Part shown: one piece after another, positions 32,470 to 41,639 of the stretch
Layout of the letters: each line of letters begins with the position of its first letter
Numbering within the stretch: position 1 is the stretch's first letter
Assembly (NCBI RefSeq): GCF_025642975.1
Contig: NZ_JANZKJ010000017.1
Span: 1-64,000, forward strand
Length of the DNA: 64,000 bases
DNA from: Pseudomonas sp. RIT-PI-S
GTDB taxonomy: Bacteria > Pseudomonadota > Gammaproteobacteria > Pseudomonadales > Pseudomonadaceae
Reading direction: 5' to 3'
Made by a program: the position numbers and the translations under genes
The notes under the pieces: generated by a model
What the model saw: only the letters and a program-made list of their open reading frames with translations
What the model was told of the DNA's origin: nothing
The model's database searches: none

Positions 32470-33923
32470 AGCCCCGAATGTTCACCTTAAAGTTACTGCC
32501 CGTCGCCCTGGCCGTGGCCTTGGCCGGATGCGCCAACGACCATGGGCTGGCACCCAATGGCAAGCTCAGCGAAGCCAAGGACCTCGGCGCTGCTGCCAGC
32601 CTCGTGCCGGTAACGGTCAGCCCCGCGGCCTGGCCCTCGGCCACCTGGTGGACCGGCCTGGGCGATCGCCAGCTGGATGCGCTGATCGATGAAGCTTTGC
32701 GCGACAGCCCGGACTTGCAAGTCGCCGCGGCGCGCGCCCACCAAGCCATGGCGGTCGCCGACCAGTACGACGCTGACCGCGCGCCTTATATCGGCGCCGA
32801 CGCCAACGTGTCGCGCTCGCGCCTGTCGAAAGTGCAGGACCCGCTCCTCGAGGGCGGGCGGTATTCCACCCTGCGCACGGCCGAGGTCACTTTCGATTAC
32901 ACCCTCGACCTGTGGGGCGGTGAGCGCGCCGCCTGGGAAGCGGCCCTCGGCCAGGCCCGGGCCGCACAAGTCGACCGGCAGGCAGCCCGGCTGACCCTGG
33001 CGGTGGACGTGGCGCGGGCCTATAGCGATCTGGGGCATGCCTTCATCGCCGCTGACCTTGCCGACGAAGACCTCAAGCGCACCCGGCAGTTGCTCGACCT
33101 CGGCCGGCAGCGGTTGGCCGCGGGCATCGACAGCCAGTATCAGCTGCAACAAACCGAGAGCCTGGAAGCCAGCGCCGAGGAGCAGGCGGTCAATGCCGGC
33201 AAGCAGCTGCGCAGCGCGCGGATTGCCCTGGCGGTGCTGCTGGGCAAGGGCCCGGAGCGCGCCGGCGAAATCGCTCGCCCGCAGATACTCAAGCCCGCGG
33301 CGGTGGAGCTACCGTCGCAGCTGCCCGCGGACCTGCTTGGCCGCCGCCCGGACCTGGTCGCGGCGCGTTGGCGGGTCGAGGCGGCCAGCCGCAATATCGA
33401 CGTCAGCAAAACCCGGTTCTATCCCAACCTCAACCTGACCGCCGCCGCCGGTACCCAGGCCATGCTGGGCGATGCGCTGTTCGGCGCGCCGAGCCGCTTC
33501 TTCAACATCGCGCCGGCGGTGTCGCTGCCGCTGTTCGACGGCGGCCGCTTGCGTGCCGGGCTGGACGCCAGCGATGCCGACTACGAGCTGGCGGTGGCGC
33601 AGTACAACAAAACGCTGGTCGCGGCGCTGGGTAGCGTGGCCGACGCGATCAACCGCCTGGATGCACTCGGCCGGCAGGTGGCCGCCAAGCAGCATGCGGT
33701 GGATGTGGCGCGGCAGTCCTATGACACCGTGACCCAGCGCTACGGCTCGGGCATCGGCAACTATCTGGATGTGCTGACCATCGAGCAGCAACTGCTGGCC
33801 ACGCAACAACAGCTAGCCAACCTGACCGCCGAGCGTATCGACGTTTCGATCCAACTCATGCAGGCCCTCGGTGGCGGCTATCAGGGTGACGCCCTGGCCA
33901 GCGCCCAGGCTCCACGCGAATAA
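32466..33923 (+). CDS. NodT-type outer-membrane efflux lipoprotein, 485 aa
   Basis: The lipoprotein signal ends in LAGC (C22). Two outer-membrane efflux protein (TolC-like) repeats follow, with the conserved LPADLLGRRPDLVAARWRVEAAS between them and GSGIGNYLDVLTIEQQLLATQQQ near the end. The length is normal for NodT/OprM types. It overlaps marR by ATGA and is followed 16 bp later by the adaptor. It should form the outer-membrane channel of the tripartite pump with the next two genes. Confidence 0.93.
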   Translation: MKPRMFTLKLLPVALAVALAGCANDHGLAPNGKLSEAKDLGAAASLVPVTVSPAAWPSATWWTGLGDRQLDALIDEALRDSPDLQVAAARAHQAMAVADQYDADRAPYIGADANVSRSRLSKVQDPLLEGGRYSTLRTAEVTFDYTLDLWGGERAAWEAALGQARAAQVDRQAARLTLAVDVARAYSDLGHAFIAADLADEDLKRTRQLLDLGRQRLAAGIDSQYQLQQTESLEASAEEQAVNAGKQLRSARIALAVLLGKGPERAGEIARPQILKPAAVELPSQLPADLLGRRPDLVAARWRVEAASRNIDVSKTRFYPNLNLTAAAGTQAMLGDALFGAPSRFFNIAPAVSLPLFDGGRLRAGLDASDADYELAVAQYNKTLVAALGSVADAINRLDALGRQVAAKQHAVDVARQSYDTVTQRYGSGIGNYLDVLTIEQQLLATQQQLANLTAERIDVSIQLMQALGGGYQGDALASAQAPRE

Positions 33924-33939
33924 TCCAAGGTACTTTCCC

Positions 33940-35184
33940 ATGGCCACTGCCAACCCCCCCGCTAACGGCGACCAGGCCGGTAACGCGCAACCCCAGGACA
34001 AACAACAGGCCCAGGGCAATGCACAACCCCAGGCCAGCCCGCGCAAGCGCCGGCTGATGCTGTTCCTTCTGCTGCTGGTGGTGCTGATCGCCGGCATCGC
34101 GGTATTTGCCTGGCATGAGCTGCACGGGCGCTTTTATGAAGAGACCGACGATGCCTACGTCAATGGCAACGTGGTCGAGGTGACCCCGCTGATCGCCGGC
34201 ACCGTGGTCAGCATCGGCGCGGACGACGGCGACCTGGTGCATGAAGGCCAGACGCTGATCAGCTTCGATCCCGCCGATGCACGCATCGGCCTGGACAACG
34301 CACAGGCCAACCTGGCCAAGACCGTGCGCCAGGTGCGCGGCCTGTACAGCAACGTGGACAGCATGCGTGCCCAGGTCAATGCCCGCCGGGTCGAGTTGCA
34401 AAAGGCGCAGGAAAACTTTAACCGACGCAAGACCCTGGCCGCCGGCGGGGCGATCTCCCAGGAGGAGCTGGCCCATGCCCGCGACGACCTGGCCGCCACG
34501 CAGAGCGCCTTGGGGACCGCCCAGCAGCAACTGGCGGGCACCGTCGCCCTGGTGGATGACACGGTGATTTCCTCGCACCCCGACGTGCAGGCCGCGGCCG
34601 CCCGGCTGCGCGATGCCTACCTGGCCCGCGCGCGGACCACCCTGGTCGCGCCGGTGACCGGTTACGTGGCCAAGCGGACCGTGCAACTGGGCCAGCGGGT
34701 GCAGCCCGGCACCCCGACCATGGCGGTGATCCCGCTAGAGCAGGTGTGGGTGGACGCCAACTTCAAGGAAACCCAGCTGCACGACATGCGCATCGGCCAG
34801 CGGGTCACCCTGGAGTCAGACCTGTATGGCGACGACGTGGCCTACACCGGCAGCGTGCAGAGCATCGGCGCCGGCACTGGCAGCGCGTTCTCCCTGCTGC
34901 CGGCGCAGAACGCCACCGGTAACTGGATCAAGATCGTCCAGCGCGTGCCGGTGCGGATCAAGCTCGATCCGCAGCCACTGAAGGACCATCCGCTGCGCAT
35001 CGGCCTGTCCACCGTGGCCACGGTGGACCTGCATGATCAAAGCGGCGCAGTGCTGGCGCAGCAGCCCGCGCAGCAGGCGACCTTCGCGACCAAGGTATAC
35101 GACCAACAGCTCGACGAGGCGGACACCCTGATCGCTCGGCTGATTCACGAAAACAGCGCCGCGGGCAAGACTGCCCAGCGCTGA
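33940..35184 (+). CDS. EmrA/HlyD-family periplasmic adaptor subunit, 414 aa
   Basis: A Gln/Pro/Asn-rich cytoplasmic N-terminus of about 35 residues precedes one membrane helix (about 38-58) and the EmrA hallmark TDDAYVNGNVVEVTPLIAG. Then come a coiled-coil hairpin (about 130-210), a second lipoyl half (ARTTLVAPVTGYVAKRTVQL) and VWVDANFKETQL. ATG 33940 is chosen because the upstream frame lies in the previous gene's end. It links the inner-membrane EmrB-like pump to the NodT channel. Confidence 0.93.
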   Translation: MATANPPANGDQAGNAQPQDKQQAQGNAQPQASPRKRRLMLFLLLLVVLIAGIAVFAWHELHGRFYEETDDAYVNGNVVEVTPLIAGTVVSIGADDGDLVHEGQTLISFDPADARIGLDNAQANLAKTVRQVRGLYSNVDSMRAQVNARRVELQKAQENFNRRKTLAAGGAISQEELAHARDDLAATQSALGTAQQQLAGTVALVDDTVISSHPDVQAAAARLRDAYLARARTTLVAPVTGYVAKRTVQLGQRVQPGTPTMAVIPLEQVWVDANFKETQLHDMRIGQRVTLESDLYGDDVAYTGSVQSIGAGTGSAFSLLPAQNATGNWIKIVQRVPVRIKLDPQPLKDHPLRIGLSTVATVDLHDQSGAVLAQQPAQQATFATKVYDQQLDEADTLIARLIHENSAAGKTAQR

Positions 35185-35236
35185 CCCTGTCGCGCCCCGC
35201 CAGCCGGGGCGCCCTTCTTGTTTGCGGGATACAGCG

Positions 35237-36766
35237 ATGAGCTCCAATGCGTCCTTTACGCCCCCCAGCCTGGTCCTCAGCACCATCGGCCTGTCGCTGG
35301 CGACCTTCATGCAGGTGCTGGACACCACCATCGCCAACGTGGCCCTGCCGACCATCTCTGGCAACCTGGGGGTCAGCTCCGAACAAGGCACCTGGGTTAT
35401 CACCTCGTTCGCCGTGAGCAACGCGGTGGCCTTGCCCCTTACCGGCTGGCTGAGCCGGCGCTTCGGCGAAGTGAAACTGTTCATCTGGGCAACGCTGCTG
35501 TTCGTGCTGGCGTCTTTCCTGTGCGGGATTTCCACCTCGATGCCGGAGCTGGTGGGCTTTCGGGTGATCCAGGGCATGGTCGCAGGGCCCTTGTACCCCA
35601 TGACCCAAACGTTGCTGATCGCGGTCTACCCGCCGGCGAAACGGGGGATGGCGCTGGCGCTGCTGGCGATGGTCACGGTGGTCGCGCCTATTGCCGGGCC
35701 GATTCTCGGCGGCTGGATCACCGACAGCTATAGCTGGCCGTGGATCTTCTTCATCAACGTGCCCGTGGGGCTGTTCGCCGCCGCGGTGGTGCGCCAGCAG
35801 TTGGCCGCGCGGCCGGTGCATACCGCTCGCCAGCCGATGGACTACGTCGGCCTGCTGACCCTGATCGTCGGCGTCGGGGCGTTGCAGGTGGTGCTCGATA
35901 AAGGCAATGACCTGGACTGGTTCGAGTCGCAATTCATCATCATCGGCACGGTGATCTCGGCGATATCCCTGTCCTTCTTCGTGATCTGGGAGCTGACCGA
36001 CGCCCACCCCGTGGTCAACCTGCGGCTGTTCGCATTCCGCAACTTCCGGGTAGGCACCGCGGTATTGGTGGGCGGCTACGCGGGCTTCTTTGGCATCAAC
36101 CTGATCCTGCCCCAGTGGCTGCAGACCCAGCTGGGCTACACCGCCACTTGGGCCGGGTTCGCGGTCGCGCCCCTGGGCATATTGCCGGTGCTGATGTCGC
36201 CGTTCGTGGGCAAGTACGCGCACAAGTTCGACCTGCGGGTGCTGGCAGGGCTGGCCTTTACCGCCATCGGCCTGAGCTGCTTCATGCGCGCAAACTTCAC
36301 CAATGAAGTGGATTTCACCCACATCGCCTTGGTGCAGCTGTTCATGGGCATCGGCGTGGCGCTGTTCTTCATGCCCACGTTGAGCATTTTGCTGTCGGAC
36401 CTGCCGCCGCAGCAGATCGCCGACGGCTCGGGGCTGGCGACCTTCCTGCGTACGCTAGGCGGCAGCTTCGCAGCGTCGCTGACTACCTGGATCTGGATTC
36501 GCCGGGCCAACCAGCACCACGCTTACTTGAGCGAAAACATCAGCGTGTACGACCCCACCACCCAGCAGACCTTGCAGCAGCTGGGTGGGGCCACCGACCG
36601 CAGTTACGCGCAGCTCGAACAGATGGTCACGGCCCAGGCATACATGCTGTCCACGGTGGATTACTTCACCCTGCTCGGCTGGATATTCGCCGGGTTGATC
36701 CTGCTGGTGTGGCTGGCCAAGCCGCCATTCACCGCCAAGGCGGGGCCAGCATCGGGCGGGCATTGA
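35237..36766 (+). CDS. DHA2-family (EmrB-like) multidrug MFS transporter, 509 aa
   Basis: Fourteen-helix drug:H+ antiporter. Motif D1-like text lies in TFMQVLDTTIANVALPTISG, motif A-like text in PLTGWLSRRFGEVKLFIWA, and motif C-like text in APIAGPILGGWITDSYSWPWIFFINVP. The length is the family norm. ATG 35237 follows a short leader after the adaptor. It completes the marR, outer-membrane factor, adaptor, pump operon; substrates of such pumps are often phenolics, uncouplers or fatty-acid-like toxicants, which is inference here. Confidence 0.94.
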   Translation: MSSNASFTPPSLVLSTIGLSLATFMQVLDTTIANVALPTISGNLGVSSEQGTWVITSFAVSNAVALPLTGWLSRRFGEVKLFIWATLLFVLASFLCGISTSMPELVGFRVIQGMVAGPLYPMTQTLLIAVYPPAKRGMALALLAMVTVVAPIAGPILGGWITDSYSWPWIFFINVPVGLFAAAVVRQQLAARPVHTARQPMDYVGLLTLIVGVGALQVVLDKGNDLDWFESQFIIIGTVISAISLSFFVIWELTDAHPVVNLRLFAFRNFRVGTAVLVGGYAGFFGINLILPQWLQTQLGYTATWAGFAVAPLGILPVLMSPFVGKYAHKFDLRVLAGLAFTAIGLSCFMRANFTNEVDFTHIALVQLFMGIGVALFFMPTLSILLSDLPPQQIADGSGLATFLRTLGGSFAASLTTWIWIRRANQHHAYLSENISVYDPTTQQTLQQLGGATDRSYAQLEQMVTAQAYMLSTVDYFTLLGWIFAGLILLVWLAKPPFTAKAGPASGGH

Positions 36767-36791
36767 TCGGAATGGAACGCCATTCCTGGCC

Positions 36792-37598
36792 TCAGCGGCC
36801 GAACACTTCCAGCGCATGCGCCAGGCTGGCCGGCGACAACTCCCCCAGGTGGCTGCCGAGCAAGCGGCCATCGCGGTCGTAGAAAAGGGTGGTCGGCAGG
36901 GCCATGGCGCCCACCTGCTTCGCCAGGCTTGCGCCGCCGTCGTAGAGCACATCGTCGGGGCTGACACCGGCGGCGCCCAGAAAGCTGGCGGCCGTGGCTG
37001 GGCTTTCCCGCTGGTTGATATAAACGAAGCGTATGTCTGGCCGTTGCGCCTGCGCCGCTACCAGCGCAGGCATTTCCCGGCGACACGGTGGGCACCAGCT
37101 GGCCCATAGATTGACCACTAACGGTTGGCCGCGATAGCGCTCCAGGCTCGCCGGTACGCCCTGGGTATCGGTAAGCGGTTGCTGCGGCAGCCGGCTGCCG
37201 TCGCGCTGCCAAAGCAACAGCCCGCCGCCGGCGAGCCAGATCGCCAGGCCGGTGGCCAGCCCCCAGCGCAATGCGCGCCGCTCCAAGGGCCGGCGCCAGC
37301 CGCGTACCCCGGCGGCGGCCAGTGCCACCACGATGCCCAGCCAGGGTATAAAGCCGCCGTCGCGCAAGTCGATGGCTTGCCAAGGGGTGGCCCGGTACTG
37401 CTCAAGGTAGAGCGCCACGAAACCAAGCCGCGCCACGACCACCGCCAGCACGAACAACCAGAACAGGCTGGAGTCAGCCTGACGTTTCCCTTCGACCGGG
37501 GCGCAACACCGTGCCACCAGCAGGGCGGCACCCAGTGCCAGCAGCAGTACCAGGTGTGGCACGGACAGGGCCAACGGGCCCAACGACAAGCTCAGCAT
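36792..37598 (-). CDS. Membrane-anchored TlpA-like thiol:disulfide oxidoreductase with Lgt-like N-terminus, 268 aa
   Basis: The first 130 residues contain about four hydrophobic helices, including a DLRDGGFIPWLGI stretch reminiscent of prolipoprotein diacylglyceryl transferase. The C-terminal 120 residues are a TlpA/DsbE-type thioredoxin domain with the active site C169-P-P-C172 (WASWCPPCRRE) and cis-Pro (ALPTT). The thioredoxin part should be periplasmic and reducing. GGAG precedes ATG 37598. It is divergent from a QseBC-like two-component system across 134 bp with repeated GTTAA boxes. The electron donor is not visible nearby. Confidence 0.85.
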   Translation of the reverse strand: MLSLSLGPLALSVPHLVLLLALGAALLVARCCAPVEGKRQADSSLFWLFVLAVVVARLGFVALYLEQYRATPWQAIDLRDGGFIPWLGIVVALAAAGVRGWRRPLERRALRWGLATGLAIWLAGGGLLLWQRDGSRLPQQPLTDTQGVPASLERYRGQPLVVNLWASWCPPCRREMPALVAAQAQRPDIRFVYINQRESPATAASFLGAAGVSPDDVLYDGGASLAKQVGAMALPTTLFYDRDGRLLGSHLGELSPASLAHALEVFGR

Positions 37599-37642
37599 GG
37601 GGGACTCCAGTAGCCGTTGCGGGGGCATGGTCCGGGCGCGCG

Positions 37643-37728
37643 GTTAAATCGGCGTTAAGCCACTGGCCGGTTCGCTAATGCAAGGTTAATCAGCCGGGGT
37701 GTACCCTGTGCGCCTGTTAAAAGGTTAC
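37643..37728. promoter_or_regulatory. Repeated GTTAA boxes between tlpA-like gene and the response regulator
   Basis: GTTAA occurs at 37643, 37654, 37685 and 37716, and GTTAC at 37724. The first pair is separated by exactly 11 bp start to start (GTTAAATCGGCGTTAA), the tandem half-site spacing used by OmpR/PmrA/QseB-type regulators. Intervals of 31 bp follow. The location between the divergent genes fits self-regulation by the adjacent response regulator; binding is inferred only. Confidence 0.45.
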
Positions 37729-37732
37729 CCCC

Positions 37733-38416
37733 ATGCACGTACTGCTTTGTGAAGATCACGACCTCATCGCCAGTGGCATCGTCGCCGGCCTGGGCGCGCA
37801 AGGCGCGGTGGTGGACCGCGTAGCCACCGCCAGCGCCGCCGAAGCCCTGCTCAAGGCGGCCGAGTTCGATGTGATGATCCTGGACCTCGGCCTGCCCGAC
37901 GAAGACGGCCTCAAATTGCTCAAGCGCCTGCGCCAACGGGGCCTGGCCTTGCCCGTGCTGGTGCTGACGGCCCGCGACGCGGTCACCGACCGGGTGGCCG
38001 GGCTCGAAGCCGGCGCCGACGATTACCTGCTCAAGCCCTTCGACCTGCGCGAGCTCAGCGCCCGCCTGCATACCCTGTTGCGGCGCATGGCCGGGCGGAC
38101 CGTCAACCGGATCGAGCACGGTAGCCTCTGCCATGACCCCAGCAGCCGGGAAACCTGGCTCGACGGCGAACCGGTCGACCTTTCCCGGCGCGAACAGGCG
38201 CTGTTGCAAGCGCTGCTGCAACAGCGCGGGCGCGTGCTCAGCGCCGAGCAGCTCAAGGACAGCGTCTATGGCTTTAGCGACGAGGTCGAGAGCAATGCCC
38301 TGAACGTGCACATTCATTATTTGCGCCGCAAGCTGGGCAACGGCATCGTCGAGACCGTGCGTGGGCTGGGCTATCGGCTAGGGCCGGCAAGCACACCCGG
38401 GCGGGAGCGACCATGA
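37733..38416 (+). CDS. OmpR-family response regulator (QseB-like), 227 aa
   Basis: The receiver domain has acidic pocket E7-D8, phospho-acceptor D51 (MILDLGLPDEDG), T79 and K101 (LLKPFD). The C-terminal winged-helix DNA-binding domain (about 130-220) ends with VHIHYLRRKLG and VRGLGYRL, as in OmpR/PhoB relatives. It overlaps the kinase gene by ATGA. It should be phosphorylated by that kinase and bind direct repeats such as those just upstream. The stimulus is unknown. Confidence 0.93.
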   Translation: MHVLLCEDHDLIASGIVAGLGAQGAVVDRVATASAAEALLKAAEFDVMILDLGLPDEDGLKLLKRLRQRGLALPVLVLTARDAVTDRVAGLEAGADDYLLKPFDLRELSARLHTLLRRMAGRTVNRIEHGSLCHDPSSRETWLDGEPVDLSRREQALLQALLQQRGRVLSAEQLKDSVYGFSDEVESNALNVHIHYLRRKLGNGIVETVRGLGYRLGPASTPGRERP

Positions 38417-39735
38417 GCCTGCGCTTGCGCTTGATCCTTATCCTCGGCGGCGCCTTCGTGCTGATCTGGGCACTGGCGGCGGCGTGGATGTTCCGCGACC
38501 TGCGCGGCCAGATGATGTTTTCCCTCGATCAACGGCTGGTCGCCTCGGCGCGGATGGTCGCGGGGTTGGTGCAGCAGTTGCCGCAGCCGTTGAACTCCAT
38601 GCAAGGGGCACGCATCAGCGCGGACCAGGCCAGCATCCCTGACGGCATGGCGTGCCGGGTCAGTTCGCTGCGAGGAGAAATCCTTGCCACCAGCCAGCAG
38701 GGCGTCGAAGCCTCGCTGGGCGAGGAGGGCAGCGGCTTCCACGATCAGCTGATCGACGGCGAGCATTGGCGCAGTTTCACCCTTAGCCATGGGGACGTGC
38801 GCATCACTACCGCCGACCGCCAGCAGGAGCGCGAGGCGCTCAACCGTTCGGTGTTATTGGCCGCCTCGGTGCCGGTGCTGATGGCCTTGTTCGGCAGCCT
38901 CGGCGTGCTGTGGCTGGGCGTCGGCCAGGGGTTGGCCCCGCTCAACCGCATCCGCGACGCCTTGACCCGGCGCAGCCCCGATTCCCTCGAACCCTTGCGG
39001 GTGCGGCCGTTGCCCACGGAACTGCGCCCGCTGGTGGATACCCAGAACCAGCTGTTTCTACGGATCGCCCAGGCGATCGAGCGTGAGCGGCGCCTGACCG
39101 ACGACGCTGCCCATGAGCTGCGCAGCCCGCTGACGGCGATCAAAACCCATCTGCAGGTCGCGCGCATGACCGGTGGCAGCGCGCGCGAAACGGCGCTGGC
39201 CAACGCAGAGGAGGGTGCCGACCGCCTGCACCGTACGCTCGAACAGCTGTTGTTGCTGGCCCGGGTGGAGGGGCGGTTGGCGTTCGAGGAAGGCAGCCAT
39301 TGCGCGATTGCCGAGGTCGCGCGGTTGGCGATCAATGACACCACCGCCGGCGATTCGCAGCGGATCGAAGCCGAGCTGGCCGACGGCAGTGCCCAGGCGC
39401 CGCTCGGCGTGCCGCTGACCCTGGCGGTGGCGGCGCTACGCAACCTGCTGGACAACGCCCTGCACCATGGTGGCAGTGAGCGCCCGGTGCGGCTGGAGGT
39501 CAGCCAGGAAGGTGAGCATGCGCTGTTCCGGGTTCGTGATCGTGGGCCTGGAATCACCAGCGATGAGCTTGCCCACCTGACCGAGCGGTTCTGGCGCTCC
39601 GCGCACAGCCAGGGCTGTGGGCTGGGCTTGGCCATCGTGCAGGCGATCGTTCAGCGCTGCCAGGGGCGGCTGGACTTCCACGCCCTGCCCGATGGCCTGC
39701 AGGTAGACCTGCGCCTGCCACTGTCGCGCGCCTGA
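38413..39735 (+). CDS. Sensor histidine kinase (QseC-like), 440 aa
   Basis: Two membrane helices (about 7-27 and 148-172) flank a periplasmic sensor of about 120 residues with no recognised domain. They are followed by a HAMP-like linker, the H-box with phosphorylated H234 (DDAAHELRSPLTAIKTHL), the N-box NLLDNALHHG, and the G-boxes DRGPGIT and GCGLGLAIV. All catalytic elements are present. It is coupled to the upstream response regulator. QseC/PmrB likeness is by overall pattern. Confidence 0.93.
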   Translation: MSLRLRLILILGGAFVLIWALAAAWMFRDLRGQMMFSLDQRLVASARMVAGLVQQLPQPLNSMQGARISADQASIPDGMACRVSSLRGEILATSQQGVEASLGEEGSGFHDQLIDGEHWRSFTLSHGDVRITTADRQQEREALNRSVLLAASVPVLMALFGSLGVLWLGVGQGLAPLNRIRDALTRRSPDSLEPLRVRPLPTELRPLVDTQNQLFLRIAQAIERERRLTDDAAHELRSPLTAIKTHLQVARMTGGSARETALANAEEGADRLHRTLEQLLLLARVEGRLAFEEGSHCAIAEVARLAINDTTAGDSQRIEAELADGSAQAPLGVPLTLAVAALRNLLDNALHHGGSERPVRLEVSQEGEHALFRVRDRGPGITSDELAHLTERFWRSAHSQGCGLGLAIVQAIVQRCQGRLDFHALPDGLQVDLRLPLSRA

Positions 39736-39840
39736 TAGGAGCCCGCGAAGCTGGCGAACGGAGCCGCGATGATGCGCGGCCAATGGTTCGCGGTTTACCG
39801 GCTCCTGCAACCGCCTGCCTTTACAAAGTTGCCGCCTCAT

Positions 39841-39877
39841 GGGGCGATCGTCTATTATGTTTGACATTGATCGCCCC
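39841..39877. promoter_or_regulatory. Perfect 9-bp palindrome with 19-bp spacer upstream of the PuuD-like gene
   Basis: GGGGCGATC (39841-39849) is mirrored by GATCGCCCC (39869-39877). The AT-rich centre contains TTGACA (39861-39866) on the plus strand and CATAAT on the minus strand. The rest of the 228-bp gap contains a GGAGCC/GGCTCC inverted repeat just after the kinase gene. The palindrome could be an operator controlling the hydrolase gene or a divergent signal. No -10 of quality follows the plus-strand TTGACA. Confidence 0.4.
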
Positions 39878-39963
39878 CCTTCTTCGGATGCGCCCTGTAT
39901 CCGGCCACCCTTGAAGCGAGATGATTGAAATGTTTTACAACTGACCAGCCTTGGCGGTGCTTC

Positions 39964-40734
39964 GTGAAAAGCGTAACTACAAAAAACCGGTCTAAACCGG
40001 TCGTCCTCATGACAATGGGCGTGCAAGAGCGCAAAGGTCACCTGTATCAGGTGATGACACACAAATACATCACTCCTCTCGTAGACATCGCCGGTTGCGT
40101 ACCGGTGCTGGTGCCCACTTGCTGCGGCGTCGAAGACCTCGAGGCTTATCTGGACATGGCCGACGGGGTGTACCTGACGGGCGCGGGCTCGAACATTGAC
40201 CCCGCGCTGTATGGCCAGGAAAACCTGACGCCTGAGAAAACCCAGGACCCGGACCGCGATCATTTCGACCTGCCGCTGATCCGCGCTGCACTGGATCGTG
40301 GCCTGCCGATCTTTGCCATTTGCCGTGGCATGCAAGAAATCAACGTGGCCTTGGGTGGCAACATCCATCAAAAGCTCTACACCGTACCTGGCGTGATGGA
40401 TCACCGGGAAAACCCGGAAGACCCAGTGGCGGTGCAGTACGGCGACAGCCATGGCGTGGACCTCAAGCCGGACAGCTGGCTTGCAGAGGCCGTTGGCGGC
40501 CCGAGCATCCGCGTCAACTCCCTGCACGGCCAGGGCATCGATCGGTTGGCCGAGGGCCTGGAAGTGCTGGGCAGGGCTCCGGACGGGACTATCGAAGCGT
40601 TCCACGCTCCGGCGATCTCGTCCTTCATGGTGGGGGTGCAGTGGCACCCGGAATGGCAAGCGGCGAAGAACCCGGTATCGGTGAAGCTGTTCGAAGCCTT
40701 CGGTGATGCCTGCCGGCGCTTTAGCGCGCAGTAA
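39964..40734 (+). CDS. Gamma-glutamyl-gamma-aminobutyrate hydrolase family protein (PuuD/SpuA-like), 256 aa
   Basis: Class-I glutamine amidotransferase fold. The nucleophile is C120 in AICRGMQEIN, and the catalytic His and Glu are H227 and E229 in WHPEW. The Arg-Gly-Met after the Cys and the MDHREN segment match PuuD-type enzymes that release GABA from gamma-glutamyl-GABA in putrescine degradation. The start is ambiguous: GTG 39964 gives the family length, while the longer frame from TTG 39925 adds an unlikely Cys-rich leader. No other polyamine genes are adjacent. A strong terminator follows, so it is probably monocistronic. Confidence 0.87.
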   Translation: MKSVTTKNRSKPVVLMTMGVQERKGHLYQVMTHKYITPLVDIAGCVPVLVPTCCGVEDLEAYLDMADGVYLTGAGSNIDPALYGQENLTPEKTQDPDRDHFDLPLIRAALDRGLPIFAICRGMQEINVALGGNIHQKLYTVPGVMDHRENPEDPVAVQYGDSHGVDLKPDSWLAEAVGGPSIRVNSLHGQGIDRLAEGLEVLGRAPDGTIEAFHAPAISSFMVGVQWHPEWQAAKNPVSVKLFEAFGDACRRFSAQ

Positions 40735-40745
40735 CGTTCAGGCAT

Positions 40746-40786
40746 AAAAAACCGCGGGTAGCCTCATGAGCTACCCGCGGTTTTTT
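40746..40786 (+). terminator. Rho-independent terminator after the PuuD-like gene
   Basis: The stem AAAAAACCGCGGGTAGC pairs perfectly with GCTACCCGCGGTTTTTT around a 7-base loop, ending in six T residues. A-tract and T-tract make it potentially bidirectional. Confidence 0.93.
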
Positions 40787-40851
40787 GTTTCAAGAAGCTA
40801 GGAATGCGATAGGGTTTGTGTTTTGAAAGGCCGCTGAAGAGGTGCGTAGCG

Positions 40852-41601
40852 ATGAAACCCTTTGATGTCTTGCTGGCTGAAGGCGAGGCCGCTGAGGTGA
40901 CGGGTTGGGGCTTTGACTGGCTGGCGGGGCGTGCCACCGAGGAGCGCCCGGCTTGGGGCTATTCCGGACTGCTTGCCGAGCGGCTCGCCCAGGTGGGCTC
41001 CGCGTTGGACCTTGACACAGGCGGCGGTGAAGTACTGGACGAGGCGAAGCAGTTGCCACCTTTGATGTGTGCAACGGAGGCGTGGCCGCCCAACGCGCGT
41101 AAAGCCCAGGCGCGCCTGGCGCCGCGAGGTGTTCAGATTGTGCAAACCGCCGAGGGTGCGCCGCTGCCTTTTGCCGATGCGTCTTTCCAATTGATTACCG
41201 CAAGGCACCCGGTGCGCCCGGATTGGTCGCAAATCCGTCGTGTGCTCAAGCCGGGCGGGCACTATTTCGCTCAGCATGTAGGGCCTGCTTCGGCGTTCGA
41301 GCTGATCGAACATTTCCTCGGCCCGCTGCCGCGTGAGCGCCGCCTGCGCGACCCGGAAGAAGAGGTTGCAGCGGCGCAGGCCGCGGGGCTGACTGTGACG
41401 GATTTGCGCACCGCGCGCTGCCGCATGGTTTTTGAGGATGTAAGCGCAGTGGTGTGGCTGCTGCGTAAGTGCGTGTGGTGGGTGCCGGGTTTTTCCGTGC
41501 GCACGTATCGCGCACGGTTGCTTGCTCTCGATAACCAGATGCGTGGAGGCACCCCTTTTGTTGCGCACTCTACCCGCCATTTGATCGAGGCACGGCGCTG
41601 A
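40852..41601 (+). CDS. Class I SAM-dependent methyltransferase, 249 aa
   Basis: The Rossmann-type SAM-binding motif I is LDLDTGGGE (about 55-63). A motif II/III region follows around VQTAEGAPLPFADASFQLITARH, then RRVLKPGGHYFAQHVG, typical of UbiE/RlmA-like enzymes. There is no zinc-finger N-terminus, so it is not a standard RlmA. GAGG precedes ATG 40852. The acceptor is unknown. It is convergent with the sodium symporter through a perfect hairpin. Confidence 0.8.
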   Translation: MKPFDVLLAEGEAAEVTGWGFDWLAGRATEERPAWGYSGLLAERLAQVGSALDLDTGGGEVLDEAKQLPPLMCATEAWPPNARKAQARLAPRGVQIVQTAEGAPLPFADASFQLITARHPVRPDWSQIRRVLKPGGHYFAQHVGPASAFELIEHFLGPLPRERRLRDPEEEVAAAQAAGLTVTDLRTARCRMVFEDVSAVVWLLRKCVWWVPGFSVRTYRARLLALDNQMRGGTPFVAHSTRHLIEARR

Positions 41602-41602
41602 T

Positions 41603-41634
41603 ACCTCTGCGCTGCCCGCAGGCAGCGCAGAGGT
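41603..41634. terminator. Bidirectional hairpin between methyltransferase and sodium symporter
   Basis: Perfect 14-bp inverted repeat ACCTCTGCGCTGCC with a 4-base loop (CGCA), located exactly in the 38-bp gap between two convergent stop codons. There is no U-tract. Confidence 0.65.
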
Positions 41635-41639
41635 GATCA

